This document shows, piece after piece, positions 26,802 to 34,335 of a stretch of 64,000 bases of DNA (the first letter of the stretch is position 1; every line of letters begins with the position of its first letter). A program made the position numbers and the translations under genes. The notes under the pieces were generated by a model that searched no databases, was not told the origin of the DNA, and was given only the letters and a program-made list of their open reading frames with translations. Source of the stretch: Ascidiaceihabitans donghaensis (GTDB taxonomy: Bacteria; Pseudomonadota; Alphaproteobacteria; Rhodobacterales; Rhodobacteraceae); the NCBI RefSeq assembly GCF_900302465.1, contig NZ_OMOR01000001.1, positions 2,232,001 to 2,296,000 on the forward strand. Direction: 5' to 3'.

Positions 26802-27728
26802 ATGGCTTTGTTCAATTTCAAAAAATCCGAAGGCCCCGATGCAGGCCGTTTGTCCCCAGAGGTTGAAAGCTTTCTGCAAGGCTATTCCATCGAGGTGATG
26901 CCCCGCACTGCTGCAAAAGTGGATAACTTTGGCGACATCTTGCCCGAAGGCACGCGCGTTTACATCGCGCATATCGAAGGCACCCCCATCGAAGACATGG
27001 TCGACACCGCCAAGCGCCTAAACGCCGAAGGCTTTGATGTGATGCCGCACTTTCCGGCCCGCATCATCAAAGACGCATCCACTTTGCAAGACTGGATCGC
27101 CCGTTATCAAGGCGAAGCAAACGTCGATCAGGCGTTGCTATTGGCTGGCGGCGTCACAACGCCTCATGGTGATTTCGACAGCTCCATGCAGCTTTTGGAA
27201 ACAGGTGCGTTTGACGCGGCCGGCTTCAAACATTTGCACGTCGCAGGCCACCCCGAAGGCAACAAAGACATTGATCCCGACGGCAGCATGAAAAACGTCG
27301 ATGACGCGCTGCGCTGGAAGCAGGATTTTTCCACCCGTACCGATGCGAAGATGGCTTTGGCCACTCAGTTTGCCTTTGAAGCAGGTCCGATCATCGAATG
27401 GGCTGACGCGCTGAAAGCAGCGGGCATTGATTTGCCCATTCACATCGGCATTGCGGGTCCCGCCAAGCTGCAAACCATGATCAAATTTGCCATCGCTTGC
27501 GGCGTTGGCCCCTCTTTGCGTGTGCTGCAACGGCGCGCCAAAGACGTCACGAAACTGCTTTTGCCATTTGAACCCACAGAAGTCATCTCGGAATTGGCTG
27601 CACACAAAGCGGCCAACCCAGATTTCAACATCGCCCAAGTTCACTTTTTCCCGCTGGGCGGCATCAAAACCAATGCAAATTGGGCTATCGAAAACGGTGG
27701 GGCCGCAGCCACACCGAAAAACGCATAA
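26802..27728 (+). CDS. Methylenetetrahydrofolate reductase-family protein
   Basis: The product is 308 residues of the MTHFR TIM-barrel family, which reduces 5,10-methylene-THF to 5-methyl-THF using FAD. It carries GTRVYIAHIEGTPIEDMVDT, VMPHFPARIIKDASTL, LLAGGVTTPHGDFDSSMQLL and DLPIHIGIAGPAKLQTMIKF, segments placed as in MetF barrels. It is a divergent type rather than classical Escherichia coli MetF. The start at 26802 has GGAAAGGAAAG just upstream. Pairing with a methyl-THF:corrinoid methyltransferase downstream suggests it works in methyl transfer from C1 substrates or the reverse oxidation, not only in methionine synthesis; that is inference. Confidence 0.88.
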   Translation: MALFNFKKSEGPDAGRLSPEVESFLQGYSIEVMPRTAAKVDNFGDILPEGTRVYIAHIEGTPIEDMVDTAKRLNAEGFDVMPHFPARIIKDASTLQDWIARYQGEANVDQALLLAGGVTTPHGDFDSSMQLLETGAFDAAGFKHLHVAGHPEGNKDIDPDGSMKNVDDALRWKQDFSTRTDAKMALATQFAFEAGPIIEWADALKAAGIDLPIHIGIAGPAKLQTMIKFAIACGVGPSLRVLQRRAKDVTKLLLPFEPTEVISELAAHKAANPDFNIAQVHFFPLGGIKTNANWAIENGGAAATPKNA

Positions 27729-27740
27729 AGGATTGCCGTC

Positions 27741-28823
27741 ATGGTAAAAACGATTGTCGAATCCAAGACAAAAACAGCCGTCATCGGGTTTGACCAGCCC
27801 TTTTGCGTGATCGGAGAACGGATCAACCCAACGGGCCGAAAAGTACTGTCCGAAGAATTGGAACGCGGTGATTTTTCACGCGTTGAAGCCGATGCATTGG
27901 CACAGGTTATGGCGGGCGCGAATATCCTCGACATCAACTCTGGTGCTGTTTTTTCCAACAAAATGGCCGAAGACCCCCGCTATGCGGACAACAACTTTGT
28001 TGAGCCTATGTTGATGACCGAACTGGTGCAGCGCGTACAAGCCATTACAGACTGCCCCTTGTGCATCGACAGCTCTGTTCCAGGGGCTTTGGAAAACGGT
28101 TTGGCCGCTGCCGAAGGTCGCCCCCTTTTGAACTCGGTTACAGGCGAAGAAGAACGTCTGGAAATGGTTTTGCCGTTGGTCAAGAAATACAACGTGCCTG
28201 TTGTCGCGATTTCCAACGACGACACAGGTATTTCCGAAGACCCGGATGTGCGTTTCGCTGTTGCCAAGAAAATCGTGGAACGGGCGGCTGATTTCGGCAT
28301 TCCCGCGCATGACATCGTTGTTGACCCATTGGTTATGCCGATTGGTGCGATGGCCACTGCCGGACTTCAGGTTTTCACGCTTGTACGCCGTTTGCGCGAA
28401 GAACTGGGCGTGAACACGACATGTGGCGCGTCCAACATTTCTTTTGGTCTGCCGAACCGTCACGGCATCAACAATGCGTTTTTGCCGATGGCAATGGGCG
28501 CAGGCATGACGTCAGCGATCATGAACCCTGTGGCATTGCCGGTTGGCCCAAAGCGTTTGGCGGAGAAGCGCGCGGAAGTCGAAGCATCAGGTATCATCTT
28601 ACCGGCTGATATGGATGACGAAGCTTTTGCTCAAATGTTTGGGATCGGATCAACCCAGGCACGCGCAGGCAAGGAAATGGAAGCCATTCGCGCAGCCAAT
28701 TTCCTGACAGACAATGACCCGCACGGCGGTGATTGGATCAGCTTTAACAAGGTGGCGCCCAAAGCTGGCCAAGAAGGCCGCGGTCGCGCCGGGCGCACAG
28801 GTGGACGCCGTCGTAAGGCCTGA
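27741..28823 (+). CDS. Methyltetrahydrofolate:corrinoid methyltransferase-like, pterin-binding domain protein
   Basis: The product is 360 residues with a pterin-binding TIM barrel related to AcsE/MtgA and to the folate domain of MetH. FCVIGERINPTGRK starts the domain. ILDINSGA provides the Asp-Asn pair for pterin binding; CIDSSVPGALENGLAA and PLLNSVTGEEERLEM follow in the expected order. The last 30 residues are Gly/Arg-rich (GQEGRGRAGRTGGRRRKA), an unusual basic tail. It would move the methyl group between methyl-THF and a corrinoid protein. The corrinoid protein, an MttB-type methylase and a reductive activator are not in this window. It ends the operon at a strong terminator. Confidence 0.9.
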   Translation: MVKTIVESKTKTAVIGFDQPFCVIGERINPTGRKVLSEELERGDFSRVEADALAQVMAGANILDINSGAVFSNKMAEDPRYADNNFVEPMLMTELVQRVQAITDCPLCIDSSVPGALENGLAAAEGRPLLNSVTGEEERLEMVLPLVKKYNVPVVAISNDDTGISEDPDVRFAVAKKIVERAADFGIPAHDIVVDPLVMPIGAMATAGLQVFTLVRRLREELGVNTTCGASNISFGLPNRHGINNAFLPMAMGAGMTSAIMNPVALPVGPKRLAEKRAEVEASGIILPADMDDEAFAQMFGIGSTQARAGKEMEAIRAANFLTDNDPHGGDWISFNKVAPKAGQEGRGRAGRTGGRRRKA

Positions 28824-28847
28824 TCACTACACTAAATAACAGATTTA

Positions 28848-28884
28848 AACGCCCCGTTGCTTCCGCAGCGGGGCGTTTTCTTTT
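28848..28884 (+). terminator. Strong rho-independent terminator
   Basis: A 13-base-pair stem beginning AACGCCCCG (28848-28860) pairs with 28865-28877 around a TTCC tetraloop and is followed by TTTTCTTTT. It sits 24 bases after the methyltransferase stop and separates the folate C1 operon from the Che operon. Confidence 0.93.
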
Positions 28885-28977
28885 GGAGATGCAAAAGAAA
28901 TCTTAGCTAGTAACGCTGTCTTAAGAACCCCTCGGCTAAACAGAGATCGTTCGAATTGAGACTGGATGGAGAACGCG

Positions 28978-29022
28978 ATGACGATGCAACAGGTTGGTAG
29001 TTTGGATCAGATCTATGGCTGA
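28978..29022 (+). CDS. 14-codon upstream ORF overlapping the STAS gene start
   Basis: ATG at 28978 follows a good Shine-Dalgarno (GGATGGAG) and encodes MTMQQVGSLDQIYG before a TGA. Its end overlaps the start of the STAS gene (29015) by 8 bases in another frame. The STAS gene has only a weak ribosome site (GGAT), so this small ORF may serve to deliver ribosomes to it by coupling. It could also be a leader peptide or chance. Confidence 0.4.
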   Translation: MTMQQVGSLDQIYG

Positions 29023-29293
29023 GACAATTAAACTAACAGCGCGGCTCGATCTGTCCTTTTCTGAGAAACTGGTATCGGATTTGAAAGCAGTCGATGCAGG
29101 CACCGACATTATTTTGGACGCCTCAGACGTCGTACATTTCGGCGCATTAGGTGCACAGGCCATTTTGGCAACGGCACGGCGCACCCACGCATCAGGGGCA
29201 TCTTTAAAGCTTGAAAATGTCAGCGAACGTGTCGAACAGCAATTGGGCTACATGGGGCTCAATTCCGCAAACCTCATGGAGGGCACAGCATGA
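29015..29293 (+). CDS. STAS-domain protein of the chemosensory operon
   Basis: A 92-residue STAS (anti-anti-sigma-like) domain: a strand-helix start TIKLTARLDLSFSEKL, a core TDIILDASDVVHFGALGAQA, and a closing RVEQQLGYMGL. The position usually holding a phosphorylatable Ser in SpoIIAA-type proteins reads DVVHFGALG, so the regulated Ser seems absent. STAS proteins occur in chemosensory and stress-signalling clusters. It is the first gene of the che operon and its stop overlaps the next start by 4 bases (ATGA). Confidence 0.85.
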   Translation: MAETIKLTARLDLSFSEKLVSDLKAVDAGTDIILDASDVVHFGALGAQAILATARRTHASGASLKLENVSERVEQQLGYMGLNSANLMEGTA

Positions 29294-29655
29294 GCCTTGA
29301 AATTTTGGCCGTTGATGACAGCCGTACAATGCGTGAAATGATCCGACTGGCGTTGGAACCAGCCGGTTTTACTGTCCATACTGCCGATGACGGTATTCAC
29401 GGTGTCGAAGTTCTTGAAAACCTTTCCCCCGACGCGATTATCACCGACATCAACATGCCTCGGATGGACGGCTTCGGGTTCATCGACGCGGTCCGCCAAA
29501 AGAATTCATATCGCGCCACTCCTATTTTGGTCCTGACCACTGAAGCTGCACCTGAACTTAAAATGCGTGCGCGGCAAGCCGGGGCAACAGGGTGGATCGT
29601 AAAGCCGTTTGAACCGACGAAATTGATCAAAGCGCTTCAGATGGTTGCCGGGTAA
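29290..29655 (+). CDS. cheY: CheY-like single-domain response regulator
   Basis: A 121-residue receiver domain with no output domain. The acidic pocket is D9-D10, the phospho-acceptor D53 (ITDINMPRMDGF), the switch Thr in VLTTEAAPE (about 83-84), and the conserved Lys K105 (WIVKPFEP). All catalytic positions are intact, so it should be phosphorylated by CheA, encoded immediately downstream. In motile bacteria CheY binds FliM; no flagellar gene is present here. Its start overlaps the STAS stop by 4 bases, and CheA follows after 11 bases. Confidence 0.94.
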   Translation: MSLEILAVDDSRTMREMIRLALEPAGFTVHTADDGIHGVEVLENLSPDAIITDINMPRMDGFGFIDAVRQKNSYRATPILVLTTEAAPELKMRARQAGATGWIVKPFEPTKLIKALQMVAG

Positions 29656-29666
29656 GGACAAAAAAC

Positions 29667-31793
29667 ATGACCGAACCAACCGATCCAATGGCCGAGATTA
29701 AGGCCTCATTCTTCATTGAATGTGAAGAATTGCTTGAAGCGATGCACGATGGATTGCAGACCATTGACGACGGCGAATGGGACGCTGAGACAATCAACGT
29801 CGTCTTTCGGGCGGTCCATTCGATCAAGGGTGGTGCCGGTGCTTTTGGGTTGGAAAAACTGGTCCGGTTTGCGCACCGGTATGAAACGGTGATGGACAGT
29901 ATCCGATCGGGTACTTTGGAAATCGACAGCAGTCTCTTAAAATTGTTCTTCCGTTGCGCTGATCACCTTTCAGATCTTGTTCGTGCAGCACGCGACGGAT
30001 TTGATCTGCCGGACGATCAAGGGAAGCTACTGACTGATGAGCTTGATGTTGCAATTGGCGGAAGCCCGGAAGAAGAAGCTGAAGAAGAAGAAATCGACTT
30101 CCAACCAATGGGGTTAAATCTGGACCTTGATCTGGACCTTGATCTGGACATACCCGATATGTCCGTCGAACCAGAGCAGCCTAAATTCTACATTCATTTC
30201 ACCCCCAATGCAGAACTTTTCGAAACTGGAAATGAACCGTTTCAAATTCTCAAAGCATTGCAAGAACTGGGTAAATGCAAAACCGAATGCAATCTGGACA
30301 AGTTGCCTGCCTTAGAGGAATTGTCGCCAGAAATGCCTTATCTTTCATGGCAGGTGACGCTCTCGGCAAATGTTGAAACTGCTGAAATTGAGTCTGTTTT
30401 TGAATTTGTCGATGGACTGTGCGACCTAAAAATTACTTCGGACAGTGCGCAAAGCCCAAACGTCACGCCTGAAGTGGATGATCTGCCTGATCTGCCAGAA
30501 CCTCCACCGACACAAGATGACGCACCTGATACTGGTCTAGGAATGAAGCCTCCACAACCCTTGCAGACGCCACCTAAAGCACCCGGAGCCGCAGCAGCGA
30601 AGTCCGTTGTGCGCGTTGATTTGGACAGAATTGAACGTTTGGTAAACTTGGTCGGTGAATTGGTTATCAACCAAGCCATGTTGTCGCAAAGTCTGGAAGC
30701 AGCCGGGCTGTCACCACATTCGGATGCAATGAACGGACTGGAAGAATTTCAACGTCTCACCCGTGACATTCAGGACAGTGTCATGATGATCCGTGCACAG
30801 CCTGTTAAGTCTCTATTTCAAAGAATGTCACGTATCATACGTGAAGCATCTGCGGCCGTTAATAAGGACGTTCGGCTGGAAACTGACGGCGAAAATACTG
30901 AAGTCGACAAAACTGTCATTGAACGTCTTGCTGACCCCCTGACCCATATGATCCGAAATGCTGTCGATCACGGATTGGAAACAACTGCGGACCGCAAAGC
31001 AGCAGGGAAATCTCCACAAGGACAAGTCCGTTTGACCGCTGCGCATCGCTCGGGCCGCGTTGTGATTGAAGTTTCAGATGACGGCGGCGGAATAAACCGA
31101 CCCAAAGTTCAGCAGATTGCCACTGAAAAAGGGCTCATTCCTGCTGACGCTGTGCTATTGGACACTGAAATCGACAATCTGTTGTTTCTTCCAGGCTTTT
31201 CAACCGCAAGCAGCGTGTCAGACCTTTCGGGGCGCGGTGTGGGAATGGACGTAGTAAGGACTTCTATTCAGGCTTTGGGCGGACGCATCACAATAACCTC
31301 CCAGAAAGGGGTTGGCACAACCTTTTCAATATCGTTGCCATTAACACTGGCAGTGTTGGATGGAATGGTTGTTCAAATCGCAGAAGAAACGCTTGTTCTA
31401 CCTCTAAATGTCGTGGTGGAAACACTGACCCTTACCGAAGAAAATTTGGACCAGGTCCGCCCTGGACTTGATGTCGTTCGGGTCCGCGGAGAGTTCGTTC
31501 CCCTTTTTGATCTGGGGGTCTCTTTAGGGTACCGGGAGACAAAAGACAGCTATATAGATTCTGTCGTGTTGTTGATTGTTCAGGAAGACGGCAATAGGGC
31601 CGCGCTCATCGTTGACGATATTCAAGACCAACGCCAAGTGGTGATCAAAGGGTTAGATGACAGCTTCTATCGTGCCCCCGGGATCGCAGCAGCAACCATT
31701 CTGGGTGATGGGCAGATTGCCCTTATTCTCGACCCTTCGGACATAATTGTTCAAGCGCAGGATAGTTCAGCTGCAACCAGATTTGCTTCGTAA
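29667..31793 (+). CDS. cheA: Chemotaxis histidine kinase CheA
   Basis: The product is 708 residues with the CheA domain order. The P1/HPt domain carries the phosphorylated His H51 (FRAVHSIKGGAGAF). An acidic linker of Leu-Asp repeats (about 150-165) follows. A region at about 175-255 resembles a duplicated regulatory or P2-like module. The P3 dimerisation domain begins at VVRVDLDRIERLVNLVGELV (about 313). The P4 kinase has DPLTHMIRNAVDHGLE (N-box), SDDGGGINR (G1) and SGRGVGMDVVR (G2). The P5 CheW-like domain is at about 565-700 (TLAVLDGMVVQIAEETLVLP). There is no C-terminal receiver. The base composition looks more AT-rich than in neighbouring operons. Confidence 0.96.
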   Translation: MTEPTDPMAEIKASFFIECEELLEAMHDGLQTIDDGEWDAETINVVFRAVHSIKGGAGAFGLEKLVRFAHRYETVMDSIRSGTLEIDSSLLKLFFRCADHLSDLVRAARDGFDLPDDQGKLLTDELDVAIGGSPEEEAEEEEIDFQPMGLNLDLDLDLDLDIPDMSVEPEQPKFYIHFTPNAELFETGNEPFQILKALQELGKCKTECNLDKLPALEELSPEMPYLSWQVTLSANVETAEIESVFEFVDGLCDLKITSDSAQSPNVTPEVDDLPDLPEPPPTQDDAPDTGLGMKPPQPLQTPPKAPGAAAAKSVVRVDLDRIERLVNLVGELVINQAMLSQSLEAAGLSPHSDAMNGLEEFQRLTRDIQDSVMMIRAQPVKSLFQRMSRIIREASAAVNKDVRLETDGENTEVDKTVIERLADPLTHMIRNAVDHGLETTADRKAAGKSPQGQVRLTAAHRSGRVVIEVSDDGGGINRPKVQQIATEKGLIPADAVLLDTEIDNLLFLPGFSTASSVSDLSGRGVGMDVVRTSIQALGGRITITSQKGVGTTFSISLPLTLAVLDGMVVQIAEETLVLPLNVVVETLTLTEENLDQVRPGLDVVRVRGEFVPLFDLGVSLGYRETKDSYIDSVVLLIVQEDGNRAALIVDDIQDQRQVVIKGLDDSFYRAPGIAAATILGDGQIALILDPSDIIVQAQDSSAATRFAS
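30120..30149 (+). repeat. 12-base in-frame tandem repeat inside cheA
   Basis: The unit CTGGACCTTGAT occurs twice and then in half (CTGGAC), encoding a Leu-Asp run in the acidic linker after the HPt domain. Because the unit is a multiple of three, gain or loss of copies would change linker length without breaking the frame. Confidence 0.85.
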
Positions 31794-31810
31794 ATAACAG
31801 GACATTTCAA

Positions 31811-32269
31811 ATGACCGATGTAGAAACCAGCGTACCTTCCGAATTGCTCACCTTCCGTCTCGGGGACCAAGAGTATTCACTGGACATCATGTGTGTCCGA
31901 GAAATCCGAGGATGGACGCGGACAACGCCATTGCCACATGCGCCCAAGCATATGAAAGGCGTCATAAATCTCCGCGGCACCGTTCTTCCGGTAATGGATT
32001 TGGCGGAACGACTGGGAATGGAATCTCGAGAACATACCGAGCGAAATGTCATTATTGTCGTCAAACACAAAGATAGCATGACAGGGCTTCTTGTAGACGC
32101 CGTGTCGGATATCATCGCTTTAACGGAAAGCGATCTTCAACCCCCTCCTGAAATGTCAACAAGTTCTCAAGCTGGTGTTATTAAGGCCCTTACCTTGCTG
32201 GATGAACGCATGATCCGGGTGTTGGATTTGTCGAACATTATAGAGCTGGAAAAAAGTGAGGCCGCCTGA
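31811..32269 (+). CDS. cheW: CheW coupling protein
   Basis: The product is 152 residues, a single CheW/SH3-like domain. It has LLTFRLGDQEYSLDIMCVRE, then HMKGVINLRGTVLPVMDLAE (the conserved N-L-R-G segment contacting receptors and CheA P5), and GLLVDAVSDIIALTESDLQ. It would link CheA to chemoreceptors, but no receptor gene is in the window. It follows cheA after 17 bases, so the two are co-transcribed. Confidence 0.96.
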   Translation: MTDVETSVPSELLTFRLGDQEYSLDIMCVREIRGWTRTTPLPHAPKHMKGVINLRGTVLPVMDLAERLGMESREHTERNVIIVVKHKDSMTGLLVDAVSDIIALTESDLQPPPEMSTSSQAGVIKALTLLDERMIRVLDLSNIIELEKSEAA

Positions 32270-32360
32270 CGAAAAAAACAACACAACAGACGCTTCGAAA
32301 TCATCCGATTTTGAAAAAGAAAATCAAATTTTCGACCACCGTACACCATAGGGAAAATAA

Positions 32361-32747
32361 ATGGCACTGAGGGATCAAATCAGAATTATGGTAGTCGATG
32401 ACATGTCCACAAGCAGAGGACTGATAACTCAAGCCCTTGATTCATTCGGCATTTCAAATGTGTCGACAGCCGAAGACGGTGCAGATGCACTTCGGGTTCT
32501 GGCCAAGGCGCCAGTTCACTTGGTCATATCTGACTATAACATGCCAAATATGGACGGCCTAAAGTTGCTTCACAGCTTACGCAGCGGAGAAAAGACAAAA
32601 GGCGTTGGGTTTATTCTCGTAACCGGCCGTGCTGAACAGCAAATTATAGACTATGGGCGTAAATTGGGCATGAATAACTATTTAAAAAAGCCATTTGAGC
32701 AAGCAGATTTGCGCAGATGCATAGAGACCGTTGTTGGTCCTCTCTAA
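32361..32747 (+). CDS. Second CheY-like response regulator
   Basis: A 128-residue receiver domain starting MALRDQIRIMVVDDMSTSRG. The key residues are D13-D14, phospho-acceptor D58 (VISDYNMPNMDG), T88 (LVTGRAEQ) and K110 (LKKPFEQ), all intact. No output domain is present. With the first receiver gene this operon has two CheY-type proteins, which in other systems act as output and phosphate sink; which is which cannot be told here. It is separated from cheW by 91 bases that contain no gene I can support. Confidence 0.92.
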   Translation: MALRDQIRIMVVDDMSTSRGLITQALDSFGISNVSTAEDGADALRVLAKAPVHLVISDYNMPNMDGLKLLHSLRSGEKTKGVGFILVTGRAEQQIIDYGRKLGMNNYLKKPFEQADLRRCIETVVGPL

Positions 32748-32749
32748 AA

Positions 32750-33106
32750 ATGAAGGATCATGATCCAAATTCCGAAGTACAATATTTGTTGACTGTTTTG
32801 GGCAGAATGGCCCAGCACGTCGCGAACTTGTCGAAGACTTTGACAACCACAGAAGACTTCATGACAGAACATTTCCATGTCATCCTGTCCAAACATCCGA
32901 ATGCTATGGAAGACTTTCAGCGGCTAGATTTTTTGAACCAATCGATTATGGACACGTCCAGATTGCTATGCAGTCTTAGCGAAGGGTGTACGGACCCAAA
33001 ACAATTGGTTCAAGACCTACATCTGGCATCGACACAACATTTGGTATGCCCGGTCGCTTCGGAAAAAATGCCTGAAGATGGTACAGGTGATGTCAATTTG
33101 TTTTGA
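32750..33106 (+). CDS. Unknown small protein at the end of the che operon
   Basis: The product is 118 residues from the ATG at 32750, two bases after the preceding stop. It is mostly helical: LLTVLGRMAQHVANLSKTLT and DFQRLDFLNQSIMDTSRLLC. I recognise no family. The helical character and the operon position make a CheA- or CheY-binding accessory role (for example CheZ-like) imaginable, but the QxxDxxxxQ pattern of CheZ is not evident: D and Q residues occur in RLDFLNQSIMD without the right spacing. The ATG lacks a clear separate ribosome site, suggesting coupling. Confidence 0.7.
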   Translation: MKDHDPNSEVQYLLTVLGRMAQHVANLSKTLTTTEDFMTEHFHVILSKHPNAMEDFQRLDFLNQSIMDTSRLLCSLSEGCTDPKQLVQDLHLASTQHLVCPVASEKMPEDGTGDVNLF

Positions 33107-33165
33107 AGTAACTACCGTGAAACCTCTATTCCGCTAGATCAACGCAGTCAGGGTCTGGTTTCCGT

Positions 33166-33300
33166 ACCGACGTTTTCGAAGACACTTAATAAAAACTGAC
33201 GCAACGGAAATTCAATCTACCGGCTCACTGGTCTGATTAGATGTTACTCAACAACGTCGGTGCGGCTGCGTCTCACAATCATAAAGAATGATACCGACGT
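33166..33300. repeat. Three copies of ACCGACGT in the gap after the che operon
   Basis: The 8-mer occurs at 33166-33173 (+), 33254-33261 (on the minus strand, reading ACGTCGGT) and 33293-33300 (+). The second and third can form a hairpin with a 31-base loop. The gap (33107-33303, 197 bases) lies between convergent genes and holds nothing else I can identify. A bidirectional structure or binding sites are possible. Confidence 0.4.
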
Positions 33301-33303
33301 GCG

Positions 33304-34335
33304 TCATTTCTCCACTTTTCGTCTCTGATCGTCACGACCCATGGCACTCAACACCCCAGTTTCGGCCTGAAGCTGCAAAAAACTGTCTCGATCGCGCATA
33401 CCCAACCACCCGCAGCCCACCAGCGATTGCGCGACAGCACCGCCCAACGTCGTACCCGGCCCCGCGACAACAAACAAATCGGGGGCGTATTCTTTTGCCG
33501 CAACTTGTACAGCTTTCGTAAAATTATAGGTTTCACAGATCTGGTCGCCTAAAGTGTAGGCCGCCAAGGCCTGAAGGTCCGACATGTCAGGCCACCAGAT
33601 CTTACCGGTTCCGTCAATAATGGGGACGTTGGGCGAACTCCAATCAATATCAGCCAGAGCCTGACGCCCCAGTTGCGCAACATTTTGTTGCATATGCGTG
33701 TGAAATGCAGCGTGGTTTTTCAGCCTTAATGGGAAAACGCCTTTCTGCGGAACCGCTTTTTCAAACGCAGCCAACCCGGCAATGTCCCCTGCGACAACAA
33801 GCATGCCACCCAAATCAATAGACAAAGACAACTGATGTTGAGGCTTTGACGCTATGTCTGAAATCAAGTTTAAAAGCCGCTGCTTTTCAACCTCATCACT
33901 TTGCCAGTCATCGCCAACAAAAGGATACACAGTTTGTCCGCCAACACCGTGTTCCTCCATCAAACAGCCCATGGTGTCGGCCACTTGAAAACCGTCTGGA
34001 AGCGACAAAACACTGGCAGCGGCCAAAGCCGTATACCAACCCATCGAATTGCCCGTAATCGCAACAATTTCAATATCATCTGCCAAGACCTGAGCATCCA
34101 GGGCCCCACACGCAAAGATCAGAGCCGACGCAACACTGCCAGTCGAATAGGTTTCCGGGTCAAATTTTGCGGCACCGTCAAGGTCCGACACTGTCAAGTG
34201 ACCATTCGATTTCCGATGCGCATCGAATTGTCGAACAGTGTCGTTTTCAAGCCCGTGATGCCGCGACACGTACCCCAGCTCAGGGGCATTGTACGTCCCC
34301 CGTCCAGGAAAAATCAGCACCGCGCGGCGGGTCAT
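33304..34335 (-). CDS. FabD-like acyltransferase lacking the malonate-binding Arg
   Basis: The product is 343 residues with the fold of malonyl-CoA:ACP transacylase. The nucleophile is S97 in ITGNSMGWYTAL and the catalytic His is H208 in LKNHAAFHTHM. Aligned without gaps to Escherichia coli FabD over this stretch (S92 to R117), the Arg that grips the malonyl carboxylate falls on M122, and His91 before the Ser is Asn. An uncharged acyl substrate is therefore more likely than malonyl. The C-terminal part VVAGPGTTLGGAVAQSLVG is as in FabD. The start overlaps the stop of the E1 dehydrogenase gene by 4 bases, so the two are coupled. The acceptor is unknown; no ACP gene is adjacent. Confidence 0.82.
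   Translation of the reverse strand: MTRRAVLIFPGRGTYNAPELGYVSRHHGLENDTVRQFDAHRKSNGHLTVSDLDGAAKFDPETYSTGSVASALIFACGALDAQVLADDIEIVAITGNSMGWYTALAAASVLSLPDGFQVADTMGCLMEEHGVGGQTVYPFVGDDWQSDEVEKQRLLNLISDIASKPQHQLSLSIDLGGMLVVAGDIAGLAAFEKAVPQKGVFPLRLKNHAAFHTHMQQNVAQLGRQALADIDWSSPNVPIIDGTGKIWWPDMSDLQALAAYTLGDQICETYNFTKAVQVAAKEYAPDLFVVAGPGTTLGGAVAQSLVGCGWLGMRDRDSFLQLQAETGVLSAMGRDDQRRKVEK

Noticed and set aside
32750-33106. CheZ phosphatase at the end of the che operon
   Set aside because: The characteristic acidic and Gln active-site spacing is not visible, so only a helical unknown protein is claimed.
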